Both the position numbers and the translations under genes were made by a program. Positions 36,976-47,231 of a DNA stretch of 64,000 nt are shown here, piece by piece. The notes below the pieces were generated by a model that saw only the letters and a program-made list of their open reading frames with translations, was not told the origin of the DNA and did not search any database. This DNA comes from Diatrype stigma (lineage: Eukaryota; Ascomycota; Sordariomycetes; Xylariales; Diatrypaceae), in assembly GCA_022225965.2 (NCBI GenBank), contig JAKJXP020000089.1, forward strand, positions 146,702 through 210,701. The letters are read 5' to 3'. The stretch's first letter is position 1; every line of letters starts with the position of its first letter.

Positions 36976-37060
36976 ATGCCTTCGGAGCTGGACTATTGGT
37001 TAGTTATAATCTATTTAGTCCCATGCTAACCATACATCGCAAAACAGGCCACAGCCATAA
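36976..37060 (+). promoter_or_regulatory. Predicted spliced uORF whose stop overlaps the veA start codon
   Basis: An ATG at 36976 opens an 11-codon frame (MPSELDYWPQP) if the 49-nt leader intron 36999-37047 is removed. That intron has a GTTAGT donor, a GCTAACC branch-like site at about 37025-37031 and an AACAG acceptor. The uORF stop TAA at 37058-37060 then shares its last A with the veA ATG (37060-37062), a TAATG arrangement known to favour termination-reinitiation. Unspliced, the same frame ends earlier at a TAA near 37029. The intron is predicted, not proven. Confidence 0.5.
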
Positions 37061-38641
37061 TGGCAAATGTCTGCTTGCCGTCAGAGCCGACTAGGGCCAT
37101 AGTGGTTCGTGAAACGCGCATCACCAAAGGTGGCAGGCATCTCTGGTATGAATTGGAGGTTATTCAGCAACCTGAACGTGCGCGCGCATGCGGCTCGGGG
37201 CCTAAGTGTATATGCTAATTGATTAACGCTCAACTTGCGATCAGATCGTCCAGCTGACTGTATAATAGCATCTGCCGATCGTCGTCCTGTTGATCCACCG
37301 CCAGTGCTTCAGTTCAAGGTCCTGGAAGGAGAGAACTACGAAGCTGCCCGAGACATCACCTTTGACTACAATGCGGACTTCTTCGTCTTCGCCTCGCTCG
37401 AGCATGCCCGCCCTATGGCCCATGGACGTGTGCAGACGCCGGCTGCGACTTCGCCTCCCGTCCTGACTGGTTTCCCCGTGGCCGGCTGTTGTTACCTTGA
37501 CAGACCCGCGCCTGCGGGCTATTTCATATTCCCCGACCTTTCGGTGCGTCATGAGGGCCGTTATCGACTGGTTTTCACGCTGTATGAACAGATCAAGGAG
37601 GAACCAGACGAGGAGATTGACCCACGGACTGAGGACCGAGATGGCATGACCGGGGTTGAGGATGATGGTCAGGGATTCTATCATAGAATGGAGGTGAAGT
37701 CGGACGACTTTGCTGTCTTCAGCGCTAAGAAGTTTCCCGGCTTATCGGAGAGTACCGCCCTCAGTCGTACCGTTGCTGAACAGGGCTGCCGTGTGCGCAT
37801 CCGCCGAGACGTACGCATGAGAAGACGCGATACCAAGCCCTCCGCGGGTGCAGACTACGATGACAATGCAGAGGACGATTACACTCGACGACGTAGGACC
37901 CAGACCCCCGAGGTATTGCGTCCTCGATCCGTGAGCAACTCGAGCATGGATGGCACCGCGTATGGTCATGATTCTCGTCGCCCATCTAACGCAGATTATG
38001 CACACCATGCGCCTCCGCCCCCGCCCATGTACCAACCCAACCAACCTGGACGAATCCTCAGCTTCGGACATGGAGGACAGGACTGCGCACCACCGGTGTA
38101 TGCCCCGCCGCCACCGCCAGCCCCACTATCGACGCCTGTATCTCCCGCTCACCCAGCATCGTTCCATCCTTCGGCCCAGGTCTCGTACCCGCATCCACCA
38201 TCTCCCGGTTTCATTGCTCCGCAGCCTGGATACTACGAGCGCCCGCCGTCTAGCCACGAACAGGAGATCAAAATGCAGCCATCCTACAACTACGCCCCGT
38301 CTATGAAACCCCTGGCGCCCATGCCTAGTACGCCAACCAGTAGGACCAGAGGTTCCACCGGCTCTGCCATTCTTCCCTCCATTACCTCGTTTGAGCGTGA
38401 GAGGAACAACTCGATGGCTTGGTCTAGCCGGTCCGACTCATTTGCTAAACCTGCTCCTTTATATACGACACGTGAACCTCAGCCTACGAAGCGTTCGCAT
38501 GATGACGTCTTCCAAACCATACAGGAGCGCACCATGAATGGCCAACGTCCCGAGGTCATCTATGAAGATCCCAAGGACCCCAGGGTGGCTCATTATAAAC
38601 GGGCTAATTCTGTGTGGAAGCATAGACCTTTCATTGTATAA
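37060..38641 (+). CDS. veA: Velvet regulator VeA
   Basis: VeA is the bridging subunit of the velvet complex (VelB-VeA-LaeA), which couples light to sexual development and secondary metabolism. Exons are 37060-37207 and 37269-38641 (intron 61 nt, phase 1), encoding 506 residues. The velvet domain covers about residues 17-230: [31 protein letters not shown] joined by the splice to [64 protein letters not shown] and the basic [10 protein letters not shown]. The splice site was chosen because it alone rebuilds GPKSSADRRP; nearby donor and acceptor pairs give stops. The C-terminal half is disordered and Pro-rich ([10 protein letters not shown]), with Ser and acidic residues of the kind found in the VeA PEST region. 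VelB and VosA are excluded by the [10 protein letters not shown] and [13 protein letters not shown] forms. Confidence 0.92.
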
Positions 38642-40876
38642 TCTCGCCCACGCAGAACGCGGAGAACTTCATTGTCTAGGATTTACCTGAAGTCATGCAC
38701 CGGGAATCATGTCAACATGAAGTCTCCAGCAATTTTTTCAACTTGTCAGTGGGTCGACTAGACAGACCTCTGCCAGTCCCTGCGAGAGCAATCAAGAACA
38801 CCAAAAAAGATTCAACTGCCCTATTATTGCGGCTATCACCATTTCACAGCACGTTTTGCACGGCGAAATCCTCCTAGAACAGTCAATGATGTCTAGGTCT
38901 TGCCGCCGATGTCATACTTGAAAGTGCCACCCGGGTGGCACTTCATACGAGAAGAGGAAGAACCACTTCGAACTACGTTATTGTCTTCGCTAGGGACCTA
39001 ATGGCTCCAGTCTGAAACCGCAATTCTGAACACGTGTGCAACCCTTTCACGAATGTTATATATATACATATATACTAGCACCTCCTTAGGACCTCCTAGC
39101 AAGCCCCTATTGGAATCCCTTTTGGACACTTATCGGAAGGAATACCCTGCGACTGGCTTCAGCCGTGGTAGGCATCTTGATTACACTGGGGTCAGGGCGG
39201 CGTTTTGCACCGAGCAAGGAATATCAATGGCGATGACGAGAGACACGGTCTATGACGGCGTTAGGGGCGTTCAGTGCTTCTTGAAAGTGCATTATTTCGC
39301 ACTTGTGTATATACCCAGCCAACGGACTGACATGGCGATTTGGGTTTCGTTTGTTTTCGATACACTACCAACCTTTCATTTCATTGCATATACCATATTT
39401 CCACCAACCACGTGCTTGGTCACTCACCATAGTATATCTGACATATAGATGAACACGTACCACGTCACTACTCTATGAGGCATTCTGAGGCATTCGGGGC
39501 TACAGGACTTAAGGAAGGCAGGCTAGGTCTATCTGCTATAAAGCAAGACATGTGGTGGATGGCCGTATGTCTAGGTATATATATTCAGAGATCAGATGAA
39601 GTTAAGAATTCAGTGCATTTGTATCAATGAACCTTGAAGCAGATCTAGCCAACTGTGCCATGTGGTTGGTAACCGGGACTTTGGCACGAGGTTATCCACA
39701 ATGGAGCTCAAGCCACTAGTTCATTGACAGAGATGCGCGCCCTCTCCTTCCAAAGTAGTACTATTGCGAAGACGAGCTAAGGAAAATGAAGCGAATTAGT
39801 TGATGGAAAGTTTCGAGTAGATGTGTTTTGTTCGTGCTTGGGTAGATCGTTCGTGTTTGTTTATCCATTCACCTGTGAAGTGTAGTAGGCATCATCTTCC
39901 CTTTGGTCTTTAACTATGCCATTGTCATCAAACACTGCACTCAATATTTATCTATACACTATACCTTATTGATACCCGACTATTTCGTACCTATATGTAG
40001 TACCTGGTATGCTATGTAAATAGGAGTTCTTCGTATTATTTCCATGTTGCTAGCAGGTCGAGATGCAACTGCTTCCATTGGGTGGAGACCCCAAGCTTGG
40101 ACCTAAGCTTGGAGAGGCAGAGGAGGCTGCCATTTTGGGCAGTCGCAGCAGCAACGGCGGTGCGTTGGCTGCCGGTAGTGGCACATGTGGCAGTCGGGGG
40201 CGTCCCAAAAGGGAAATTGGCACACCCGCACAATTAGTGGTTGTCGTGGCAACCAATACTCGACAGGAACGACCACGGATTGACACAAGCTCCATAGGGA
40301 AACCCACCGCAGCTTCCTCCATGGCCCCATTGCTCCATTGCAGGCGGGACTTTATGAATCGAACCTTCCTCCAACTTGCACGCCCTTTCCAGCGGAAGCC
40401 AGTTCTGACAATTGAGACATTTTTTCCCTCCTCGTCCTCGCCTTGGGATTGTGGGATTCCCATCAAGAAACCTGCCCCTCCCCATTTCTGCTGGCAGACG
40501 CATGCCTGCCTTCTTGCCAGGCCACCTGCACATCAGGGCTGCGCGAGTTGGTGTCAACAACCAATGCATCACACCGAAACAGCTACCGCAAACAAGCCCA
40601 AGACAAGACAAGACCATCCATTGCTGTGAGGAACATAGCACAACACAACACATCCACGCCGCCTGCATCCTCATCCACATAACACACACATGGAATGAGC
40701 TGCTCTCAGAGCACAGCACAACATAGCATAGCAGCGGAACGCAACGCAACACACACCGCAACAGCAGCCAATCCAAATAAACAAACAACAAACAGACGGG
40801 CACGGTTCAGCACGGGCACAGAGACAAGCCACGGGGGAGGAAGAAGGCGACGGCACATTCGAGTCAATACGAGGCA
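38642..40876. other. Intergenic region veA / disordered-protein gene
   Basis: The first part should hold the veA 3' UTR. A perfect 22-bp palindrome is at 38922-38943. The stretch 40600-40876 is CA-rich and lacks long pyrimidine runs, typical of a fungal 5' leader for the next gene. Open frames at 40063-40629 (plus) and 40234-40803 (minus) overlap antisense and have no family motif. Confidence 0.6.
38922..38943. repeat. Perfect 22-bp palindrome
   Basis: AAGTGCCACCC followed directly by its exact reverse complement, with no spacer, about 280 bp after the veA stop codon. It could form a cruciform or an RNA hairpin, or be a site for a dimeric protein. Confidence 0.9.
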
Positions 40877-41947
40877 ATGGGTTACGATGTGTCCATGTCG
40901 AGGCCCTCGACGGGCTGCAGCACGCGCACCCAGTCCCGCTTCCTCGAGGGCTCCATGAACGACCGCATCAGCACCGTGCCGCCCCCCCAGTTCCTGGGCC
41001 CCGAGGAGATCAAGGCCTACGAGTCCCAGTTCTACCCAGATCCCGCACGGTACGGCGGTGCTGGTGGGAGCGGTGGGAGTAGTGGGAGCAGTGGAAGCAG
41101 CGGCAGTGGTGGTTCTGGAGCGGAACAGCGCCCGTTCTCTGCCTGCTCCAACCTGCAGATACAGAGGGATGATGATGTTTCCACGCCTCTGCCCCCGCCT
41201 CTGCCTTCACCTACGCTGCCTACCTATATGCCCTCAGACCGCTACTATCCGCAACAGGAGCAGTACCCACAGCAGCAGCGGCAATCCCAGCGTACGTCTT
41301 TCACGTCGTCGAAGAAAACGAGCGGCTTCTTCGGACGCGTGCGCGATGCCCTCGGCCTGACGTCCCGCAGCACCGCAAGCTCGGTGGTGTCCTCGGTGAT
41401 GTCCTCGGAGGCGTCGTCGCTGTATTCGCAGAAGCAGCAGGACATGGACATGAGGCGTGGCAAGTACACCAGCATGCCGGAGCCGCCGCTGCTATCGCGA
41501 GGACGTCATCAGCACCAGCATCACCAGTCGCTCCAGCAGCCACCACAGCAGCCACTGCAATCACTGCAACAAGCGCTGCAGCAGTCGCCACCACCACCGC
41601 AGCAGCAGCGGCCGGTGTCTCATCACAACCGCCGCGGCGGACCGCGATCGCAGTCGCAGATCAACATCCCGCAGTTCAACAGCTACAATCCCCACCATCA
41701 CCACCACGCAAACTCGGCTTCCCTAGGTGGTGGTGGTGGTCTTGGTGTAGGCGGCAGCGCGGCGAACCTCAGCCTGCACCACGCCGCCAGTATTAACAGT
41801 ATGTCGGACCGGCCGTCGCGGGAGGAGATCATGCAGTCGTACAACCAGCTCATGGCCACGGGCTTCTTCAAGGCGCACGCCATCCAGTCGACACGGCAGC
41901 CGCCTCCGGGAACGAGGCGCCCACCGCCATCACAACAGCCGCCCTCC

Positions 41948-41979
<32 letters not shown>

Positions 41980-44368
41980 ACAGCAGCAGCACGAGAGGGG
42001 CCAACACCACCACCAACACACGCCCCTCCCCACCATCCCATCGGTCGGGTCGGCTATGGAGCAAGGGCGCACGCCGCAGCCGCCTCGTTCGAAGCCACCC
42101 AGCCACATATCCTCGCGCGTGGCGCTCGCCATGGGACGCAGCAGCTCTACGCCCTCCAGCAGTTCTTTCTCGTCGTCGAGTCGGGAACAACGACGACAGG
42201 AACAGCAGCAGCAACAAGAACAACAGCGGCAGCAGGAGGAACAACAACACCAACCCCCCAGTCGCAAGCGCAGCCGCGCCGACTTGAGCGAGGGTGGCTC
42301 CATGTCCTCCATGTCGTCGTCCTCGGCGCGCTCGTCGGCGGCTGATCTAATAGCGGCAATTGCCGCTTCCGCGCCGACCCCGACACGGACTAGCAAAGGC
42401 ACAATTGCTTCTGCTTCCGCTTCTGCCGCTGCTTCTCCTGCTCCTTCGACGAGGACGACGAGAGCCCCAGACATCAGTGTCTCAACAGCGGCTCCCGCTG
42501 CGGCACCAGTACCATCCAGGTCCGCCTCCACGTCCCCGCTGAAGCGCATGGCCAAGAAGCTGCGCAAGATGCCGTCCGCGCTCGCCCCGGCAGCTGCCGC
42601 GACGAATGACGAACATGACGATGCGGATACGGATGCGGATGTGGATGCGGACATGACGATGGCAGATGGTGGTGTGATGCGACACCAGAATCAGCACCTC
42701 GCGCCGCAGGCCTCGTCAACGTCACTGGCCAGCACACTCTACAGCCGGATGCGCTCGCCTTCGCCATCTCCCGCACCGGCGCCGCGTCACGTGCCCTCTG
42801 CCGAGCAGATGCCGCCGCCGCCGCCGCCACACCAGCAAGTGGTCACGCCGACGAGGTCGAAAACGACGAAGACGGTGAGGCCGCCGCCGAGCGCCGGATT
42901 GAACCACCGGTTCAGTGGTGGCGGTGGCATTAGCAGCGGCAGCGGATACCAGCGTTCGCCGTCTGGAGGCGGCTTCCGACGCTCAGTTTCGAATAACACG
43001 ACCAATACTGCCAATACCACTACTACTGGTGCTGCGAGCATTAGGTGTATCGGAGCAGCAGAGGGAGATGGAGAAGATACTGAGCGGTTGGAAGTGCGAA
43101 GTAGCAGCATGGGCGTCGAAAACGGCAACAGCGATCCGTTTGTCGTGACCGCAAAGGCAGCGGCGCCACCACCCAGCGCCGGTCTGAACAAGATCAGCAG
43201 AGGTAGCAGGATTCGCCGCTCCCTGTCTGGGTCTAGCATGCGACGCATCTTTGGCAGTAACGGCAGTGCGGTGGAGGTACAACAGACGGCGGAACCAGAG
43301 CAAGAACAATCAGCAGCAGCGGTGGATAGAGAAGATGATGATGCCACACCCACCAACGGAAGAGAACCGGCAGTAGAGCGCGAGCGCGGTCGCAACCGGG
43401 GTAGTAGCAGAAGCGGGATGCGCAGCCCGCCCAGCGCCGGCCTCAACGGCGTGCTTGGTAGCATCAAGCGCTCGGTGTCCGGCGGCAGGCTCAGGGATGC
43501 TATCGCTGGGGGAGATGGGAACGGAGACAAAAGCAGCAACACCAAGATGATGAAGCGCGGGAAGTCCCCGGCACCTGCCTCTGCCGCCCCCTCTCCTTCC
43601 CCTTCTCCCTACCCCGCGGATCATCAACATTCGCGCGTGTCTTCTACCTCTTCCACATTCGCACTCGCCAACCAGCACCACCAGCATGTTCACGACAACC
43701 ACAACAGAAGCAACAGCAGAAACAACATGTACAACCACGCTAACAACAACTTCCTCCAATGGGGAACAGAGTCCGCCAACAACAGCGGTGGCGGCGAGCC
43801 CATCGCTGCCATGTCGTCGAACCCAATCCCCCGGCGCGACTCGAGCCTTCGGGCGAGCTGGGGTAACGGCAGGCCAAGAGCGAACGGCAGTGCTTCTACG
43901 CCTTCAACCAGTGCCACGAGTGTGCAGACCATGACGACGACGTCGACGTCGTCTTGTGCCGATACTGACGATGTCTTCGGTATTGGATCCCCGGGAAATA
44001 ACCCTTCCGCCCCCGTTACCACTAATGCCTCCATGTACACGGCGGCAGCACGGTCGTCTTGGTCATCCTCGCAACCCGGCACGCCGACTAAGAGAGGTAG
44101 TGGTGTGGGCGTGGGTGGACCCCTCGGTGCCCTTTCTGACGCGAACCAGCAGCGCGGCATCCCGACTTCGTACTACCAGCGCCATCACCCGAAGGGCAGA
44201 TCGCCCCAGAAGCCGAAGCTCGACAACGGTAATGCCGTGATGACAACGCACGTGCAGGTCGTCGTCGAGCAGCAGCCTCAACAGATGATGGTCGACAATG
44301 ATGAGAACCGCGTCGCTGTCGATGTCGATCCTATGGATGTCGATTGGCACTACGGCGTGGCGCTGTGA
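40877..44368 (+). CDS. Large Ser/Gln-rich, mostly disordered protein with threefold PPSAGLN motif
   Basis: A single-exon gene for 1163 residues; I do not recognise a named family. Most of the chain is low complexity: Gly/Ser repeats near residues 60-75, Gln-rich blocks (for example 41950-41990), and Ser/Thr/Ala tracts. Conserved-looking islands stand out: the N-terminal STRTQSRFLEGSMNDRISTV and PPPQFLGPEEIKAYESQF, GFFGRVRDALGLTSRSTASS near 150, REEIMQSYNQLMATGFFKAH near 315, SPLKRMAKKLRKMPSALAP near 555, and the C-terminal VDVDPMDVDWHYGVAL. PPSAGLN occurs three times (near residues 669, 764 and 850), each followed by a basic RRS/KRS-type phosphosite context (FRRSVS, IRRSLSG, IKRSVSGG). No signal peptide or membrane helix is seen. 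The basic patches suggest a nuclear or cytoplasmic regulatory scaffold, but that is inference. Long antisense open frames are by-products of the composition. Confidence 0.75.
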
Positions 44369-45957
44369 ACTCGGACCGGACGACGGCGATGGCGACAGAC
44401 AACGTACCAGTACCATGCATTACCCCATCTAGGGTCTACTTCGCGTCATTTGCGTGCTTGCAACACGACAGAAAGCAAAAGCAGCCAGATTGTTGTTATA
44501 TATACCCACCTGTGTAACGACCATGATGATGAGGAATGAAAACGAAACAGATACCCTTCTTAGTTTATCTGATTTTAACTTAGATGATTACTACTACTAC
44601 TACTCCAACTTCGACTTCGCGAGATGGCTTTAATCAGGCTCAACCCTCCCCCAATGGCTCTCAGCGATGCCCATTCAACCCCCGGGACACACAGAACACT
44701 AGGGTTCTCTTCTTCGGTCTTTCTCGGCATGTTTCGGCGAGATATGACTTCACGGACAGGAAACATCAACAACAGGATATTTTTACGACTACAAAAAAAC
44801 GAAAAACAATCACAAAAAAAAGTTTACCAAAAAATCGAGGACGCGGAAGAAGAAGAAGAAGAAGAAGAATGGGGGGCTAGCAATAGCCAGAAACCTGCCA
44901 GGAGAAGGCGTTTGAGAGTTTCTTCTTCCCGGACAGGATGGAGATCACATCACATCCCCATCCTGTCCCTGTACTGTATATATACTACTACTGATGACGA
45001 CGATTATGACATGACATGTGGCTGTCCACGGACTCTCTGTTTTTTGTTTTCCAGACAAACACTCTCTCGTCCATCCACTGCTTCTGGTGGTTCTGGGCTG
45101 GGAGGGTTTTTGGCGGCGACCAAGGGTATCAGAAAACCCACACAGAAAGAAAAGGAGAGAGAAAAAAACCCCTCCCTTGGTTGTTTGATAAAAAACAGAG
45201 AGAGTCTAACGATACCACGACGAAGATATGACACGAACCTTATGACGAATTACTTACTTGGCTGGCTGGCTTTTTTTCCTACTTTTTTCTTCTTTTCTTC
45301 TTGTCCTGGTTCTGGACTGGACTTGTACGCTAGTCAAGAGCTTTATATAGGATTCCCATACGAATCAATCAACCCATCAATCAATCAATGAGATAGCTTA
45401 TACTATACCTGCTTGACCTGTCTCGCAGGTTCTGTTGTTGTTTCCCATTTTGTTGCAATGGCACCGCATCATGGTTGTCAACCGAGTCATTCCCGGCGGG
45501 AAACTACGTAGGGCGTAGCATGGCAGCTGCATGGGTTGTGACAGGAATGCTGACAGTTAGCCTGCACATGCTTACTATACTACTATGAGTATCACAACAG
45601 CACTTGACATGGGGCATGCGTTTTAGAGCCATGGGTAGTTTCGCAACATCTTAACCGCCAGCTTGCACACAGGACCAAGGGAACACGACGTCCCCTCAGT
45701 CGGATGAGGAGGAGCGGAGGGGCGGCGCTGGGGTCCGGGACAGTCCAGGTTCTCCGTCTGCGAAGGTGTTTCTTCGATGGCCCCGGTACCAATTTGATCC
45801 TCAGAAACGCGGTAATGTAGATACGAAGTAAACGCAGCTGCAGTAAAGGAACCGATGATGTAGATTCGATGAATGTAAGCTGCTGTGAAATGGCTGAACG
45901 TAAAACCGCTATTGCAGTACGATGGTTGGGTAGACGAGCAGAATGCCAGATTAGGCA

Positions 45958-46110
45958 CGAAGGTCGAGTTCAAAATCAAGAGGCATGCCAAGAAACTAGT
46001 AGTTACTGTACAAATATCAGAATGCCATACCATACTGAATACTGTATAGTGGTGGCTGCATACTGTGGCTAATTTCTTGGCATGACTCTTGATTTTGAAC
46101 TCGACCTTCG
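45958..46110. repeat. Inverted repeat with 38-bp arms and 77-bp loop
   Basis: Arms 45958-45995 and 46073-46110 are reverse complements with one mismatch (CGAAGGTCGAGTTC... and its complement). A transcript across it would fold into a long hairpin. The loop shows no further pairing. Confidence 0.92.
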
Positions 46111-46407
46111 TAATATCCATCATCTCTGGTCCTGAACACTGGCTTGCAGGTGGACAGCCGCCTTATTCTATCCCTGTCGGTTGAAGTCTAGTTGCGAAGG
46201 CAGGCGGGTGCGACAATTATCGTGACAACAATAAAAATCTAACCTTACATCTGGAAAGAGCACTCAATTACGAACATATCCATCTATTCATCGACTTCAG
46301 GAATCGTGGTGTTGTTGAATTAACTTGAGTCACAGTAAGAGGGGTGCATTTGCTAGATGCGCAAATGCTTCTCAGCAGAGCGTCGAAGGGCAGGAAGGGT
46401 AGGAAGG

Positions 46408-46830
46408 GTACTACGTGTGGTGGGTAAGTTAAATGTCCTACAGTAGTTAGGTAGTTGCGCTAAAGAGCACGGTTCTCGTGGCTTTGGCTGCTCGATGTAC
46501 TGGTGTTTTAGTGCGTCAAGAGTACCTACTTGGACATGGGTTTTAACTTTCATGGGTTTTAACTTTCATGGGTTTTCACTTTCATGGGTTTTCACTTTCA
46601 TGGGTTTTAACTTTTGCCTCCTACCAAGTAGGAAGGGTGGGAGGGGGAGCGGTTGGGTGTGGCACGCCCCACGGGTACGACCCTGCAAAACCCTTGCCAG
46701 TACCTACTTGTTTCCTTCGTGCCTTGTATGGATGACCAACAGTGTGGAACCAATTAACCTCTCGGAATTTTCTCTCTACGCGTACGAAGTACCTAACTAG
46801 GATATTTAACTTACCCACCATACGAAGTAC
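46408..46830. repeat. 33-bp inverted repeats around a 17-bp tandem repeat; possible MITE
   Basis: Arms 46408-46440 and 46798-46830 match at 30 of 33 positions (core TGGTGGGTAAGTTAAAT). Between them, at about 46538-46615, lie five copies of a 17-bp unit (CATGGGTTTTAACTTTC). A 34-bp GCAGGAAGGGTAGGAAGGG-containing direct repeat flanks the structure at 46376-46409 and 46946-46979. I found no clear target-site duplication next to the inverted repeats. Confidence 0.6.
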
Positions 46831-47231
46831 GGACGGGCATCCGGGAACGGCAAGCTCATGATGCATTATAACACCACACTCAACTGGCCAGGCAAGCAGC
46901 TGAGAATGAAGACGAACAGGCAAAGCAGGATGGTCTGCCTTTCGGCAGAGCGTGGAAGGGCAGGAAGGGTAGGAAGGGTGGGAAGTGCATATAAGTCCTG
47001 CCTCTTCCGGCTTCCGCCTGTACAAACGTCCCCTGTTGCTCTCTGTGGCCGTCAAAGAACATCACATGATCTTAAGTTTGGAACCTCTCATGAACACCTC
47101 TTTCATCTAGACCTATCGTCCTAACTGGGCTATTTGTTGATTCAACCCGGATCTTGACCCTCGAAGCTTCCAACCGGAACCCTCTACGGACAAGCATCTC
47201 ACTGCCTGCCCTGCAAATAATCAAAGCGAAA

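Larger units (their letters stand above)
24347..37059. other. 12.7-kb gene-poor block with repeats and transposon remnants
   Basis: No gene is supported. Open frames are short, mostly overlap on both strands and show no family motif. The block holds a C16 tract, several minisatellites, a TA-flanked candidate element (31559-32405) and a well-bounded Mutator-type MITE (32943-33477), listed separately. From about 35.7 kb the sequence becomes pyrimidine-rich, with CATTT/CACTT tandem repeats at about 36066-36130, and probably belongs to the veA promoter and leader. The block is not strikingly AT-rich, so heavy repeat-induced point mutation is not obvious by eye. Confidence 0.65.
44369..47231. other. 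Intergenic region with two inverted-repeat structures
   Basis: It holds the 3' region of the disordered-protein gene and the upstream region of the metzincin gene. Structures listed separately: a 38-bp-arm inverted repeat (45958-46110) and a 33-bp inverted repeat enclosing a 17-bp tandem repeat (46408-46830). The open frame 45623-46123 (minus) overlaps the first of these and has no clear homology. Confidence 0.6.

Noticed and set aside
40063..40629. 188-codon open frame upstream of the disordered-protein gene
   Set aside because: No recognisable motif, overlapped antisense by other open frames of similar length, and lies in the likely leader/promoter region. Transcript data would be needed.
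41698..42654. 318-codon open frame antisense to the disordered-protein gene, with Cys-rich runs
   Set aside because: The Cys runs are the complement of CAG/CAA glutamine repeats in the sense gene; no independent support.
45623..46123. 166-codon minus-strand frame with a hydrophobic segment
   Set aside because: Its N-terminal part is created by one arm of the 38-bp inverted repeat and there is no family similarity I can recognise.
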